Assembly: GCA_004154925.1 (NCBI GenBank)
Contig: QJNS01000001.1
Coordinates: 958,148 to 1,022,147 of the forward strand
Length of the DNA: 64,000 nt
Reading direction: 5' to 3'
From: Monosporascus cannonballus
Lineage: Eukaryota; Ascomycota; Sordariomycetes; Xylariales
Shown here piece after piece: positions 11,433-22,551 of the stretch (position 1 is the stretch's first letter; each line of letters starts with the position of its first letter). The notes under the pieces were generated by a model. It ran no database searches and was not told the origin of the DNA. It saw only the letters and a program-made list of their open reading frames with translations. The position numbers and the translations under genes are program-made.

Positions 11433-12070
11433 ATGCCAACTCGCACATCCTCATCGTCACGATCCCAACCGGCCTTTACGAAACTCTCTATCTCGGACTT
11501 TTCTCTCGATATTATGGGCACCTTGTCCGAAGGGGTGAAGACATGGCTTGGACACCCAAAGGCGCCGCTACATTTCGAGCAACGGATGATCCTGGAGGGG
11601 ATTGTGGAGATGGTGGCTCTACCGGTGGCCCGATACTGGAACGTTTGGGACCCAGTTCATGGCCAACGTTAGTTATCGAAGCTGGTGATTCAGAATCGTT
11701 AGAAGAGCTACACGTGGATATGCGGTGGTGGTTTTCTACGTCGAATCACGACGTTAAGATCATAAGACTCGCCAAGTTCGATCACAGGCAACGCGAGATC
11801 ATCTTAGAGAAATGGGAGGCGGCGGCGGCGGCTCGACCAGGAGCTACGACAACCAGACGGGCGGCGGCGCTCCAACCGGTATTACGGCAGAGGATTACTA
11901 TCAGCCGCAACCAAGCAACGGATCCCGTATCATGCAATATCACTGGGGGGGCATTGGTGTTAGGGTTCAGGCTTCTTCGAGATCCGGGTCCACAGGAGGG
12001 GGATTGTATAATCAGTATTCCGGACTTGCAGTGGTATGCGGAGAGAGTCTGGAGCCAACTTCGAGATTAA
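11433..12070 (+). pseudogene. Fungal-specific protein gene split between two frames
   Basis: Two overlapping frames each look coding. From the ATG at 11433 one runs to 11672 and contains helical FEQRMILEGIVEMVALPVAR and WNVWDPVHGQR. The other, open from 11396 and stopping at 12070, carries WPTLVIEAGDSESLEEL, then DMRWWF, IILEKWE, LGFRLL and IPDLQWYAERVW. The second set recalls a large family of uncharacterised fungal proteins with the pattern P-lVIEaG-SES-D-WW-EKW. The conserved parts cannot be read through without a frame change near 11640-11670, and no convincing intron fits. It may be a frameshifted copy with a small deletion, or a sequence error. A nuclease-like (Uma2/PD-(D/E)XK-type) fold is only a guess from the pattern. 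Confidence 0.5.
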
Positions 12071-13063
12071 ACAAGGAGGTCTAAGAGCTCGACAGTGACT
12101 CTGCTTCTAGCTACCTGCTTTATCTTGTAATTGGGCATGGTTTCTCATATGCGGTCTTTTGGCGTTTGCCAGGAAGTCTTTGCCAAGGCCGTAGGGCTGA
12201 AGCTACCTAGGTACCCTAGCTGGCTCTGGACAAAATGGTTGGGGCCAGCCTAAATGATGTGCGGCGGTTAAATTTATAAAAAATCGAATAATCTATATCC
12301 GACTAACTAGGAACCTTGTTTATTCAATCTGAAACACGAAAACGTAGAATTGTTCAACTTTATTCATTTCTGAATTACTTACTAGAGGCGGCCCAATTAT
12401 TTTGTCCAGAGTCTGCCTAGCCACCCAGATGGTTCAATTCAGGGGTCAATAAGACGATCCAAGAGGAGATATTGAATCCGATTATTGCAATGCACTGTGG
12501 GCTGGTGGGAATATAATCGCTAATAGGTAAAATATAGCAAACCTGATGACTATATCCACTTGGCTGTAATGCTCACAAAGTACGAACATACGAAGATGGG
12601 CACGCTCTGTAGCCGTTTTGTCATTGCGCAGCTGCTCCCGACTTACGTAGGTACTAGATGTAAGCACAGTAGCTTGTGGTGGCGTTAAGCCCGGGCACTA
12701 ATAGGTAAGGTCAGCTACCCCGCTAAGTTCGCATACAGTACCCCTCATACATAGTAAGTGCTTATCCAACTTACCTACGTGCCTATCTATGTAAGGTACT
12801 TCAAGGGGGGAGCTCCTTCTTACGACCTAGCTAAGCCCCCCAATCAAGGCAGCAACTGATGACTACATTGTGACATCGGCTTCCTAGCTCAGTCAGAACT
12901 CTCTACATACATACCTACATAACTTTCCCCCGACCGTCCGTTTCTTCACATACCTACACTTACAACAACCCCTCTTTCTCATCGAACACCTACTACTTCA
13001 AACAGGACAACTGGTCCTCAAATACTGCGTAGCCTTTCTAACTTCCGGAATCCCGTCGACACC
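12071..13063. other. Intergenic region upstream of PI31
   Basis: About 990 bp without a supported gene. It contains the palindrome TACCTAGGTA at 12204-12213 and many related TACCTA/TACGTAGGTA words between 12640 and 12950, close to the PI31 start. These may be promoter words or decayed simple sequence. Confidence 0.45.
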
Positions 13064-14248
13064 ATGTTGACAAACCCACTCAGCCCGGCGGCCGTCCTGC
13101 AAAGGATGGCCGACGCGCTGCCCACCCACGCCCAGGGAGACACGACGTCCGACCTGAGCAGCTCCCACGAGGCCATCGCCCTGTTCACCCACGCCTGCAT
13201 GGTGGCGCTCGACTTCCGCCTGCTGGGCTTCGACGAGGACAAGATCGAGGAGGCGCGGTGCCACGAGCTCGCGCCGCGCCTGCCGCCCAACTGGAACGCC
13301 TCCTTCAACACGTACGCCTTCGTGTACGCGCACCAGCAGTCGGCGCTGCGGTTCGTCGTCCGCGTCGACCGCATGGGCGGCAAGGCCGAGATCCGCGGGC
13401 TCGCCGTCCAGGACGAGCGCATCGCCCGCCTCGAGATCACCATCCGGGACTTCGTTTCCAACGCCGCGCTGCCCGTGCGCATCACCCCCGCCAGCGAAAA
13501 CGACAGCAACGCCGGCGGCGGCCCCGAGGAGGACCGCTCCGACCTGCGGCGCAAGCTGCGCGACGTCATGATCTCCGACAGCCGCGTCGCCGACCTCGCC
13601 TCCCTCATCAAGGTCAACATCGTCCAGAAGCTCCTGCCGTCGCTGCAGAAGGAAGGCTACGAGGAGGAATCCCCCGACGACCGCGCCGCGCGCGACGACG
13701 CCGATGACTTTGCCCGCAGGCCCCCGCGCCAGCCCGCCATGCCTGACCCGCTGCCACGCCCCGCGCAGCCGTACCCCTTCGACGACCCCCTGAACCCCCC
13801 GCCGCCGCGCAACCCCGTCCCCGCGGGCGACTTCCCGCCGCCCGGCTTCGAGGACCCGTACGACATCAACCGTCCGCCGCGCGGTAGTGGCGGCATCCCG
13901 CAACCCGGGCGCACGCCCTTCGGTAACATCGGCGAGGACGACCTGAACCCGCCCCCGCTGGGCCCGCACGACCCGCTCCGTCCGGGTGCGGGTAGGTGGG
14001 GAGGAGGACTGCCGCGGCCCGGCGGCGGGCGCGGGATGCACCCCACGTTCGACGACCCGCTGTTCGGAGGACCGGGAGGAGGTGCCGGCGGCGACGACTT
14101 CGACCCCCAGGTGCCGCCGGGCGCGCGGTACGATCCCCTGGGCCCCGGCGGCCTGCCGAGGCTGGGCGGCCGCGGACCGGGCGGGAACGGGGGCTGGCCG
14201 TTCGGTGGCGGTGGTGGTGGCGGTGGATTCGGCGGTGGGATTATTTGA
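13064..14248 (+). CDS. FUB1: Proteasome inhibitor PI31-like protein
   Basis: PI31/Fub1 binds the 20S proteasome core and modulates its activity and assembly. This is a single exon of 394 aa starting MLTNPLSPAAVLQRMADALP. Residues about 5-190 match the N-terminal PI31 alpha/beta domain (FTHACMVALDFRLLGFDED, NTYAFVYAHQQSALRFVVRV). Residues about 200-394 form the usual Pro/Gly-rich tail with repeated FDDPL / DPLFGGPG / DPLGPGG units typical of the PI31 C-terminal domain. The C-terminus is a Gly run ending II, without the HbYX-type end of animal PI31. Long open frames on the opposite strand here are GC-rich shadows. It converges on Kap114. Confidence 0.9.
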   Translation: MLTNPLSPAAVLQRMADALPTHAQGDTTSDLSSSHEAIALFTHACMVALDFRLLGFDEDKIEEARCHELAPRLPPNWNASFNTYAFVYAHQQSALRFVVRVDRMGGKAEIRGLAVQDERIARLEITIRDFVSNAALPVRITPASENDSNAGGGPEEDRSDLRRKLRDVMISDSRVADLASLIKVNIVQKLLPSLQKEGYEEESPDDRAARDDADDFARRPPRQPAMPDPLPRPAQPYPFDDPLNPPPPRNPVPAGDFPPPGFEDPYDINRPPRGSGGIPQPGRTPFGNIGEDDLNPPPLGPHDPLRPGAGRWGGGLPRPGGGRGMHPTFDDPLFGGPGGGAGGDDFDPQVPPGARYDPLGPGGLPRLGGRGPGGNGGWPFGGGGGGGGFGGGII

Positions 14249-15279
14249 TCTAAACCCGTCAACCGCTCGTTCGCGGTCGCAGAAAGGAAACAAAAGGGAG
14301 TGAGGGATTCGACGAGGAAGAGGGCGGGAAAAGGTGTCCGGCGCTGGGAATGAACGGATGTATTCAATAGGACGGGAACGAGACTGTACGATGTTATGAC
14401 TGAAATGCAAGTTCGGAAAAGGGAGGTTAAGGACTCGAAATTGCTGTATTATATGTATCCACGCTTGCATTGAATTTCATTGTCGTTAATTGTACCGATA
14501 CTAGGGCCAGCATTAGAGGAGTGCGGAGGGAATTGCCGTCGTTCCCTACCGGGGTGATCTCGAGTGCTTTCGAAGGCTTACTCCTTGACGATCTGGTATT
14601 TTCCATGCTTCTAGGACTCTAAATCTTACTACCATCGTTTATTTGCTCTCTATTCATGCCCGCCGTCCTTCGCGTGTCCACGTCGAACAAGTTCAGTCAC
14701 ATAGATGAGTAGAAACAAGCCCGACAGGCAGGTCACGAAGTTGTACTTCTCATGCGACAAACATGCAAAAGGTGTAATCAATTTTGAGTATTATATCCAC
14801 CAACGCAAGTCAAAGGCAGGATGGGCTCGAGTCAAGGTCGGAGGCTACCGCTCCCTTCCTTCTAGCAAACAATGCTTCTTCGCGCTTTCGAGTCCATACT
14901 TTATGTACGCATTAAACCATTCATTCCGGCCGCCCACCAGGTGAGTTCAAATTGCGGGGTGGGAATTAGACACCAAGGGCTGCACAGTCTGTCAGCGATG
15001 TCTCATTGCCACGTCGTTCTTCCGTTCGGGGAGCCCACCACCCCGGGTTCGCGCTTCGGAGGATGGGAAGTGATCTTGATACAAAGCAAGTCCTTGATCA
15101 GTGGTTGCCAGTCAAATCAATGCGGGAAGGAAGTCACGCTTCCAACTGATCGATGGACCGACCTGGGCCTCTAACCCAGGGGCTCCACAAAGGCTCAACC
15201 GCCACAACGTCGTTACTTGGGCCTGAGTCAGCGACTGACGGCTCGCGTGACGGCGACCGCCGACTGCCGCTTGACCATC
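14249..15279. other. Intergenic region between convergent PI31 and Kap114 genes
   Basis: About 1.03 kb. It holds the 3' flanks of both genes; no coding, repeat or RNA signal was found. Confidence 0.45.
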
Positions 15280-18200
15280 CTAGGACTGCTGCTGCGCGTT
15301 CGCCATCTGGCTTAGCTTCTCCTTCTCCTCTTCCGTCAGGTTGTTGTACCACTCGCCGAAGCCGGCCACGTTGTCGCGCGCCGCTTGGACGAAGAACTCG
15401 GTGAGGTAGGCCTGCGTCTCGTCGTCCCGGTGGCGCAGGTTGCTCTGGTCGAAGTAGCCCATCAGGCCGTTCTTAGTGCCCCCGAGGCTAAGGTCCACCG
15501 TGTCCGGGTCGTCCTCCCAGCCGTCGTCGTCGTCGTCCTCGTCTGCGAATTCGGCGACCGCCGCCGCAGCGGCCACGGAGGCGCTCTGCGCGCCCGAAGC
15601 CGACAGGAGCTCCTCGATCAGGACTTTTAAGATCTTCAGCGGCGCCGGGATGATCGTGTATTGATCTGGGTTTTGCTTAGCACGCGACCTGGTCATTATC
15701 CTATCACTCTTCGGCACTATGAGTTCACCCTTAACCATAGTTTGTGCTACACGGGAATCGTTGAGACTATAGATCTTCGAGAGGGCGATGACACTGTAGA
15801 TTTGTCAGTATAGAGCCATCATTTAGCATTCTGAGGCTTACTTCTGTCGGATCTCCTCGTATCCGGCGAAGTTGACCGAGTTCTCCAACCATTTGCTGAG
15901 AACCACCTGCAAACCGCTTTGACCATTAATCTCAATGGTGCTGAGGAAGTTGACAACATCGTGCGCCCCGACCAGGGATAACCTTGCGAAGACGAGTATG
16001 AGAGATTGGATGAAAGGGGCAGCTTCAGCCGTGACCAGGCGGGTGGCAACAGCCTGGAGCAGCTGAGGCAAGAATGGACCGAGCCGTTCGTGGCCGGCCT
16101 TTTCAACCAATTCAGCCGCAAGGCCACCGACCTCGGAAGCAGCGTTATCCTCGACGTTAGGTCCGAGGAGACGATCAATGATGTGCAGGCAAACCTCCAG
16201 CCCAGACCTTCCATTCTCATCGCGGTAATTGAACATTTGCTCATGGTCATGAGAAAGGAGATATTTCACGGATTCGGCTCCCGGCCGCAAAATCTCGCCT
16301 TCGTTACTTTCCATAAGCAACTTGGTCAACCTGGGGAGTGTTGTGGCAACGAAGCCCTGAGGAAGCGGTTCAGAACCATATTGGGTAAGCGAGGCCATCA
16401 GCTCGGTTGCGAACTATAGTAAGACAGCAATCAGTTCTTCCATCATACCATACTAGGAGTGGCCGTTATGACGTGGAAGCATAGGGAGACGTACAGTGAC
16501 CAACGGGTCATCCGAGGTGACGTTAGCTACGTCGAATGCGCCGGTTAATGAAGGCAACACTTTTTCGCACAGAGCTTGATACGATGCGGGGTCTGGCATC
16601 CTCTGGACGAGATCCTCGAAGGCTTCACAGATCATCATCGTCACCTATTGGAAGGACTTATTTTAGCAGGATTCTTTGACAAGAGTATGAGGGGGGCAAG
16701 AAGCCGGGGCTGACGTGGAAACTTGGCCGATGGGTCATATGGTATCTTACCTGCCAGTTTGTCGCACCATGCTTTGCAATTAAGAAGAGTAAATCTAGAG
16801 CGGAGAAATTGTTCGACACGGCGACACTCGTGTCGATGAAGATAGCTGCTCGAAGGGCCTCCGCTAGTGTCACCAGCAGATCGTCCGCCTCCGCGATATC
16901 GGTCATGTCCTTTCCTGATATCCATTGCGAGATAGCATTAACCACCTTGGCCTGCGTCTCCGGATTGTGACCAGGACTGTTACCCTGGCCGTCGCCCTTT
17001 ATGTAGCCCTCGACAGCTTTTATGCAAGCTACTTGGACTAGCTCGGACTCCTCCGCAGTGATAGCTTCGATAGTCCGATCCATCAGTCCCGCGGGCAGGC
17101 CACTGCATTGGACGAGCAGCCCCCCGAGCAGATAACCCCTGCCCCTGAGGAGGGGTCGGTCAGCTTGGTTTATGGAGTAGTTGACCAGTTCGAGATAGGC
17201 TTGGGTGATCTCCGGAGACACGGGTTTCCCGCTCTCTATGAAGTCACTGACGAGCATGTTGAGCAGGTAAAGCGAAGCTTCCTGTTTCCTCCAGGAAGAA
17301 TCGCTACCCGTGAACAGAGTCTTGGTGTACGCAAAAAGTCCTTCGAGAGCTCTCTGATTTAACCAGTCGTGGCCCAACTTGATGAGAAGATCTCCGGAAG
17401 CCGTTCGGGGCGTGTAGTTGGCACTGACCGAGGTTTCCTCTGCAAGGTACAAAGACACATCAATGTCCCATAGCTCTTCCTCTTCCCGTGTGATGCGGGC
17501 ATAGGAGGTGGTGAGCTTCATTGTGTCTAGGACCCAAGGCACCTCGTGCGCGGAAGCGTGGGCACTGAGCTGGCCCTCGAGCTCTTTCCGGACAGGGGGG
17601 GCTTTCAGGCAACCGTTCAAAAAGTCCAGCTCCTCCAGTACGAGGAAATCCAGCGTATAAGGCAGGCCGTCCGAGTCCTCGAGCCTCCCTTGTGATTCGT
17701 TCTCGATGTACATCTGCTCGTATGCCCTCTCGAGGAAGGAAAGTTCCTCCCAGACGGCCTGGAAGAAATGGGGTGTCTCCGGGAGCAAGAGCTGAGGAAA
17801 GACCATCTTAACAGTAAGTAGGCATTTCACCACCTGCAGCTTGAGGGAGACCAGGCCATTCCAGATTTCCGGTTGCACGTTCGACTGCGGGTCTGCGTCG
17901 GGTAGCCTGTCCTTCAATGTCTGAAGGAAGAAAGGGAACCATCCTTTCAGGGCCTGGTCAGCAAAAGACTGGACTTCCTCAAGATGTTCATCCTTGATAA
18001 TATCCATGAGGTTGAAGCATCCTCGGAAAACGGCGATGGCAAGAGCTCGTAGAATGGGCTTTCGGTTCTGGTCAAGGGCAACATCATAGACGACCTTAAC
18101 GATGTCGCGGGCCATAGAGAAGAACTGGTCGTCACTCAGGCTCTCGTCAACCAGGTCGCCGAGGACCTTGAGAGCGCCGTGAACTTGGCTTTCATTTCCC

Positions 18201-18688
18201 GTGGGGATCACACCCAGGAGGGTAGGGAGAAGGGTTGGCCAATGGTCCGGAAAGTCGACATTGGCAATCTTGCCAACCACGAAACTGGAAGACGGTCCGG
18301 GTTAGCAAACATCCAGGCCAAAGATGGGTGTATAAACTAGGTACGCAGAGATCACGGACCTGGCAGCAGTCTTAATCTTGCGGTCTTCGACGTTGATTGC
18401 AAGCCCTAAAACGGCAGGGCGAATTTGTTCCTTGACGGCATCTGCAACGGGAATGGTCGGGCCTTCGTCGCTGTCACCACTCCAGTTGCGCTCGATGAAC
18501 TGTCTCAAGGAAGAAAGAGCAACCTGGCGAATATCAACTGATACAGAGGAATGGCCGGCGACGTTGGCGAGCGAGAGGGGATATGCAGGATTCGACTGGG
18601 CGTTCTTCAAGTCGAGCTCCGCCTGTTTTCGAGGGCCCTCGGCGGCCAACTGGGTGTTCGCCAGGACCTGGACGAGCTGGTCCTCCAT
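15280..18688 (-). CDS. KAP114: Importin-beta family karyopherin, importin-9/Kap114 type
   Basis: This nuclear import receptor carries cargo such as TATA-binding protein and histones through the pore under Ran control. Proposed exons (minus strand) are 18688-18360, 18284-16751, 16644-16495, 16413-15842 and 15793-15280, giving 1032 aa, the usual length. All junctions keep phase, and the first intron has a GCTAAC branch point. The N-terminus MEDQLVQVLANTQLAAEGPR with the DIRQVALSSLRQFIERNW segment is the importin-beta N-terminal (IBN) repeat. KIANVDFPDHWPTLLPTLLG is the conserved HEAT 3-4 signature. An acidic insert (ADEDDDDDGWEDDPD) lies near the C-terminus, as in Kap114/importin-9. It is divergent from REV7 with a 668-bp shared promoter region. 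Confidence 0.92.
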
Positions 18689-19356
18689 ATTGAATGTACC
18701 TAATAAGAGTATTCGATCCAGTCACTGATATTTAATACAGCCAATATCTTTAAAATGTCGCGACGGTGAAACTACCCCGTAGCGTAGGAATCCCGGGCGA
18801 CGGTCAGGCAAAATGCACAGTATATATGCCGAGTAGGTAAATTTATGTAAAGGGAAACATCGACATGTGTCTATGCCAAGCCGAGATTCAAAAACCCCGC
18901 GACGCCGTTCGATGTGGGTCGCGTTTACTTCGAGGAGGGGCAGCTGCACACTTATTCTCTTATGCGTAAATTGATTGTATATGTATGTGCACGCATAGGC
19001 GCGTAGTCATTATCCAGTAAAGTAAAATAATGTTATTTCGGGGGCTTGACCCTCGGATTTCGCGTTCACCTTAATACAACAGATTAAGTCCGAACCAAAC
19101 ATAAGGCAGCCGTAAGACCGTTCAACATTTTAGCTGCAGGCCAATTACGCCTTATCTCATGTAAACATTGCCCGGGACGCGCCTGTGGGTTCTTCTGGGA
19201 GAAAGCTCATTCGCATAGGTACAAAAAGTACCTACCGTCTTAAGTTACATGTGACGCACGACTAAAATGAGCTACAAGCCTATGACGTTGTCCAGGTTCT
19301 ATAGCTTATACCACCCTGCTTCCATCGCGAAGGAACCTCCCTAACCGCCGAGAAGG
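18689..19356. other. Divergent promoter region of KAP114 and REV7
   Basis: 668 bp separate the two start codons, so both promoters lie here. No specific element was assigned and no gene is visible. Confidence 0.5.
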
Positions 19357-20210
19357 ATGCCTCAACCACCGAGCCGACCATCTGAGGGGCCCTCCATCCC
19401 CCTGACCCAAGCATCTCACCTTTTGACTTCATTCACCCATTTCCTCACCGTCTGCATACACAACATTCTTTACTACCGTAACATCTACCCAGCTCAGACC
19501 TTCCTGACAAGTCGGGCTTACAATATCCCCGTCCACCAGTCCCGGCATCCGAAGGTATGCTCCTGGATCCGGGATGCCGTCGACGCAGTCAAGGCGCAGC
19601 TGGTGCTGGGGGCCGTGGAGCGCATCGCTGTCGTCATCTACGATGACCAGGTCAGGGTTATGGAGCGCTGGATGTTTGACGTTGCAAGTTTTCCCGCCTG
19701 GACGGGCTTCAAGGAGGGCAGGTTACCGCGGAGAGAAGACGACGAAGGCGGCGACGGCCGTGCCGAGGGCGCTGCCGCGGGGACAGGCGGTAATGAGAGC
19801 AAGGTGAACTGGTCGAATGTCCACGAGGAGCTGCGCGCCTCGATTAGGAGGCTCGCCCATGCTGGCGAGAAAATGGCGTCGCTGCCCGAAGGATGCACCT
19901 TCACCATTGCAGTAGAGTTGCGAGAGGAAGGGGAGGCTCCTATTGGGGTACGTATGACTCTTTGCCCGTCTAGGCTAGCCCTAGCTGACCCATTCTATAG
20001 CATCCACAACCTTGGATACCAACGCAGTCAAACCTACAGACTAAGTCCAAGGACAGGCCAACATCGGGCGAAGAAGTTGGGGGGGCAAAGACGACGCCGC
20101 TCCGTGCAGTAGAAGCAGGTCCCTTGTTCTTCGAGTGTTGGGTAGAGGAGGGCAAGGCTAAGGTGGAGCAACCATCCTCGGCCATACCGCCAGCTAGTGA
20201 AGAGCAATGA
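19357..20210 (+). CDS. REV7: Rev7/MAD2B HORMA-domain subunit of DNA polymerase zeta
   Basis: Rev7 binds Rev3 in polymerase zeta and supports translesion synthesis. Exons are 19357-19947 and 20001-20210, giving 266 aa; the 53-bp intron lies between GEAPIG and HPQPWIP. The HORMA domain covers about residues 20-215: LLTSFTHFLTVCIHNILYYR, FLTSRAYNIPVHQSRHP, VERIAVVIYD. An insertion rich in Gly/Ala/Glu (residues about 130-150) interrupts the domain, as in other filamentous fungi. The exon 2 tail ends GPLFFECWVEEGKAKVEQPS, the usual C-terminal strand. Divergent from KAP114. Confidence 0.92.
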
Positions 20211-20998
20211 ATGTGGTCATTCAAATGTTCACGGTTCCGGTTGGATTCGCAGATTCTAGACAGTGACACCAATAAAGAGAGTTGTAGGATTGTGTCCCGA
20301 CTAGAGGCCTCGACATATCAAAGGTTGCGTCTTACGAGCTTCAAAACTCATGATCTCGCTGAACGGCCGCCAACCAGGACAGGTTCTGTCCATCCCTATG
20401 ATACACCGCAAATGCCGTCCGCGTGACACAGTTCCACCTTCCTCCTGAAGTCAGGGCCCCATTATGTCTAAGATGTTCAGTCAACGTTAGGGGCTAAGCG
20501 GTTAAGAACATCTCAATTATTTTACAGTGGAGGCATTATCTAGCTCTCCAGATTTATATTGGGGAATTGATCAACGTAGACAGCACGCGGGCCTCCTCTA
20601 TGGGGTTGAGTCAACCTTCCGTCAAGCATAGAAGGAGCAAGTTCTTCCGACAAAATTGCAACATTCGGGATATGCTCCGGGTGTGCATGATTACAGTTAC
20701 TTATGGCAAGTAGAGTTCAACCATCACCCCTTTTTAAGGACATGTGAATGATCCCAGGTTCTATTACCCTCAACTGAATAAGTTGTTAAGAGTTATAAGC
20801 GCCAGAACTTTTCTTACTCGATTCTAGTGCTCCAGCTAATCGATATAAGTCAGGATGGCTCATCTATTGTGACCATAGCTAGCCCATGAACGAAATCGAG
20901 ATGCAGAGTTACCGCGCTGTCTATCTATACTGGCAAAGAAACGACATGTGAACATCCGAAGATGCAACGAGTAGACCCAATCAGGCATCGGCTCGGCT
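20211..20998. other. Start of the accessory island, no gene seen
   Basis: About 790 bp of sequence without a supported reading frame between REV7 and the P450 relic. Nothing recognisable was found. Confidence 0.4.
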
Positions 20999-21320
20999 TC
21001 ATGCAGCCGCAGTCAAGCGGCACCGTACGCCGTTGTCCAGGGTCAGTTAGAGCGTCAGCTGTTCCCTCCACTCGCTCGGGTCGCAGGCGCCCCTCCGCCC
21101 ACCTCTCGGGGCGGAACACGTTGACGTCGTTGCCTAAGAACTCCTGCCGCCGGTGCACTACGAAGGTGCTGAACGTCACGACATCGTTCTTCCCCGCGAA
21201 TAGCTGGGACCGCCACCCCAGGCCAGCGCCGACCGGCAGCAACCTTATCCTAGTTCGTCATGCGGCTGTTGATGACGATTGGGGGGAAGCACCGGAGGGC
21301 TGGGTCGGACCGCTTTTTAG
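20999..21320 (-). pseudogene. Cytochrome P450 relic (heme region deleted)
   Basis: Reading the minus strand from about 21320, one frame gives LRCFPPIVINSRMTN followed by an in-frame TAG. After a frame change near 21250 it continues LLPVGAGLGWRSQLF, NDVVTFSTFVVHRRQEF and NVFRPERWAEGR. These are the K-helix to PERF region of fungal CYP52-like P450s. Near the end, LTLDNGVRCRLTAA resembles a P450 C-terminus, but the FxxGxRxCxG heme-ligand loop that should precede it is absent. A stop, a frameshift and loss of the heme motif mark it as dead. Upstream N-terminal parts are not visible. Confidence 0.6.
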
Positions 21321-21805
21321 CTGCAGGCATATATGTGTATCCTAAGTATGCGGGGGACGAGCAGGGATAAGGGCTTCAGGGGCGCCTACTTTCTTGGAGC
21401 ACATAGCGCAGATAGATCTTCTTAGTGACGGCTTTGTAGGACGTTGGAGAGGAATGAGTTGAAAAATATCGTGAAGTTGGCAATGGAAAGATAACCTACC
21501 GATGACAGAAGACTTCCAAAATTTTAGTAAAACAAGACAGACCACCACGAGTTGGTCTCCACATTGTTTCTTGCAGGACGGTGCCGCGCCGTGTTACCCA
21601 CCGTCGGCGGTACCCGACACCAAATAATCATGCGTGCAGTACTACGGTCCAATCATTCATCAGCTCTAGCCTTTACCATTATTATCTATTCTCTAGCATC
21701 ACAGGTAACTCAGCTGGGTAGCTCTATCTCAGGACGTGGTTCGTGCACCAAGCTACATAGTTATTCTTCTCGTCCTAGGGACACGCTAGCCGATCCTTTC
21801 CTAAC

Positions 21806-22222
21806 ACAACTCGCAGGGGTATTTTCAGTTAGTTACCTCCACCTGCCGATTATTTCCCAAATACGGTTAGGATGTAGCCTCCCATACAATTTGTATGGAA
21901 AATAACATCAGGGCATCATCATTAGCAACAACTATCGACGAAGTCTTATTGAGAAAAGTATAATGCGTAATTATTAATAAAGGGAAAACTGTATATGGCG
22001 GTATTTAAGGCCTGGCATACCGTTCTTAAAGATTTATTCGTCACGTTAGCACTGGTACAACGGGATAGGATAAAGCCCTTTGTTCTGAAAGTGATGGGAA
22101 ATAGCAAAGGAGCTGATGGAGGTAATTTTGCATATAAAATGTATGGGAGTATACATAATAGCTGTCTAGGAACTGATGTGGGGTGGTGGAGATAACTAAC
22201 TGAAAATACCCCTGCGAGTTGT
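21806..22222. mobile_element. Short non-autonomous DNA transposon-like element (MITE) with 38-bp TIRs
   Basis: The segment 21806-21843 (starting ACAACTCGCAGGGGTATTTT) is the reverse complement of 22185-22222 with one mismatch in 38. Further inside, TCCCATACA near 21880 has an inverted partner near 22145, so the repeat similarity extends inward with gaps. The element is 417 bp and has no transposase gene. The target duplication is unclear: TA follows the right repeat but CA precedes the left one. It lies between the P450 relic and the receptor gene. Confidence 0.7.
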
Positions 22223-22551
22223 AGTGTTATGGCTGCACCATACCATCACGCCACCAGGGCAAAAGATCGGTGGAATGATCGCAATTGTGGCAATCATCTG
22301 CAATCAACTTGTCTTCCTGAACCCTCGCACTTCTACTCCTGGACAGAAAAATCGCATGTATCACATGACCAACATAAAACGTCTTTTTTCTCCCGCTTCG
22401 CTAGGTCAGAAAGATAAATAGGCTTGTATTCAGGCGAGAAGGAGCCCGAGACCGAGTTGCCCATTCATAACAAACGTTCTATTTTATTGTACCTTATCGG
22501 AGCCTTTGTAGCATAATTCATTTTCTCTTCCCGCCAGTTACGGCTGTCCCC

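Noticed and set aside
12998..14470. 490-codon minus-strand open frame
   Set aside because: Antisense shadow of PI31; composition is Ala/Arg/Val/Gly bias with no motif.
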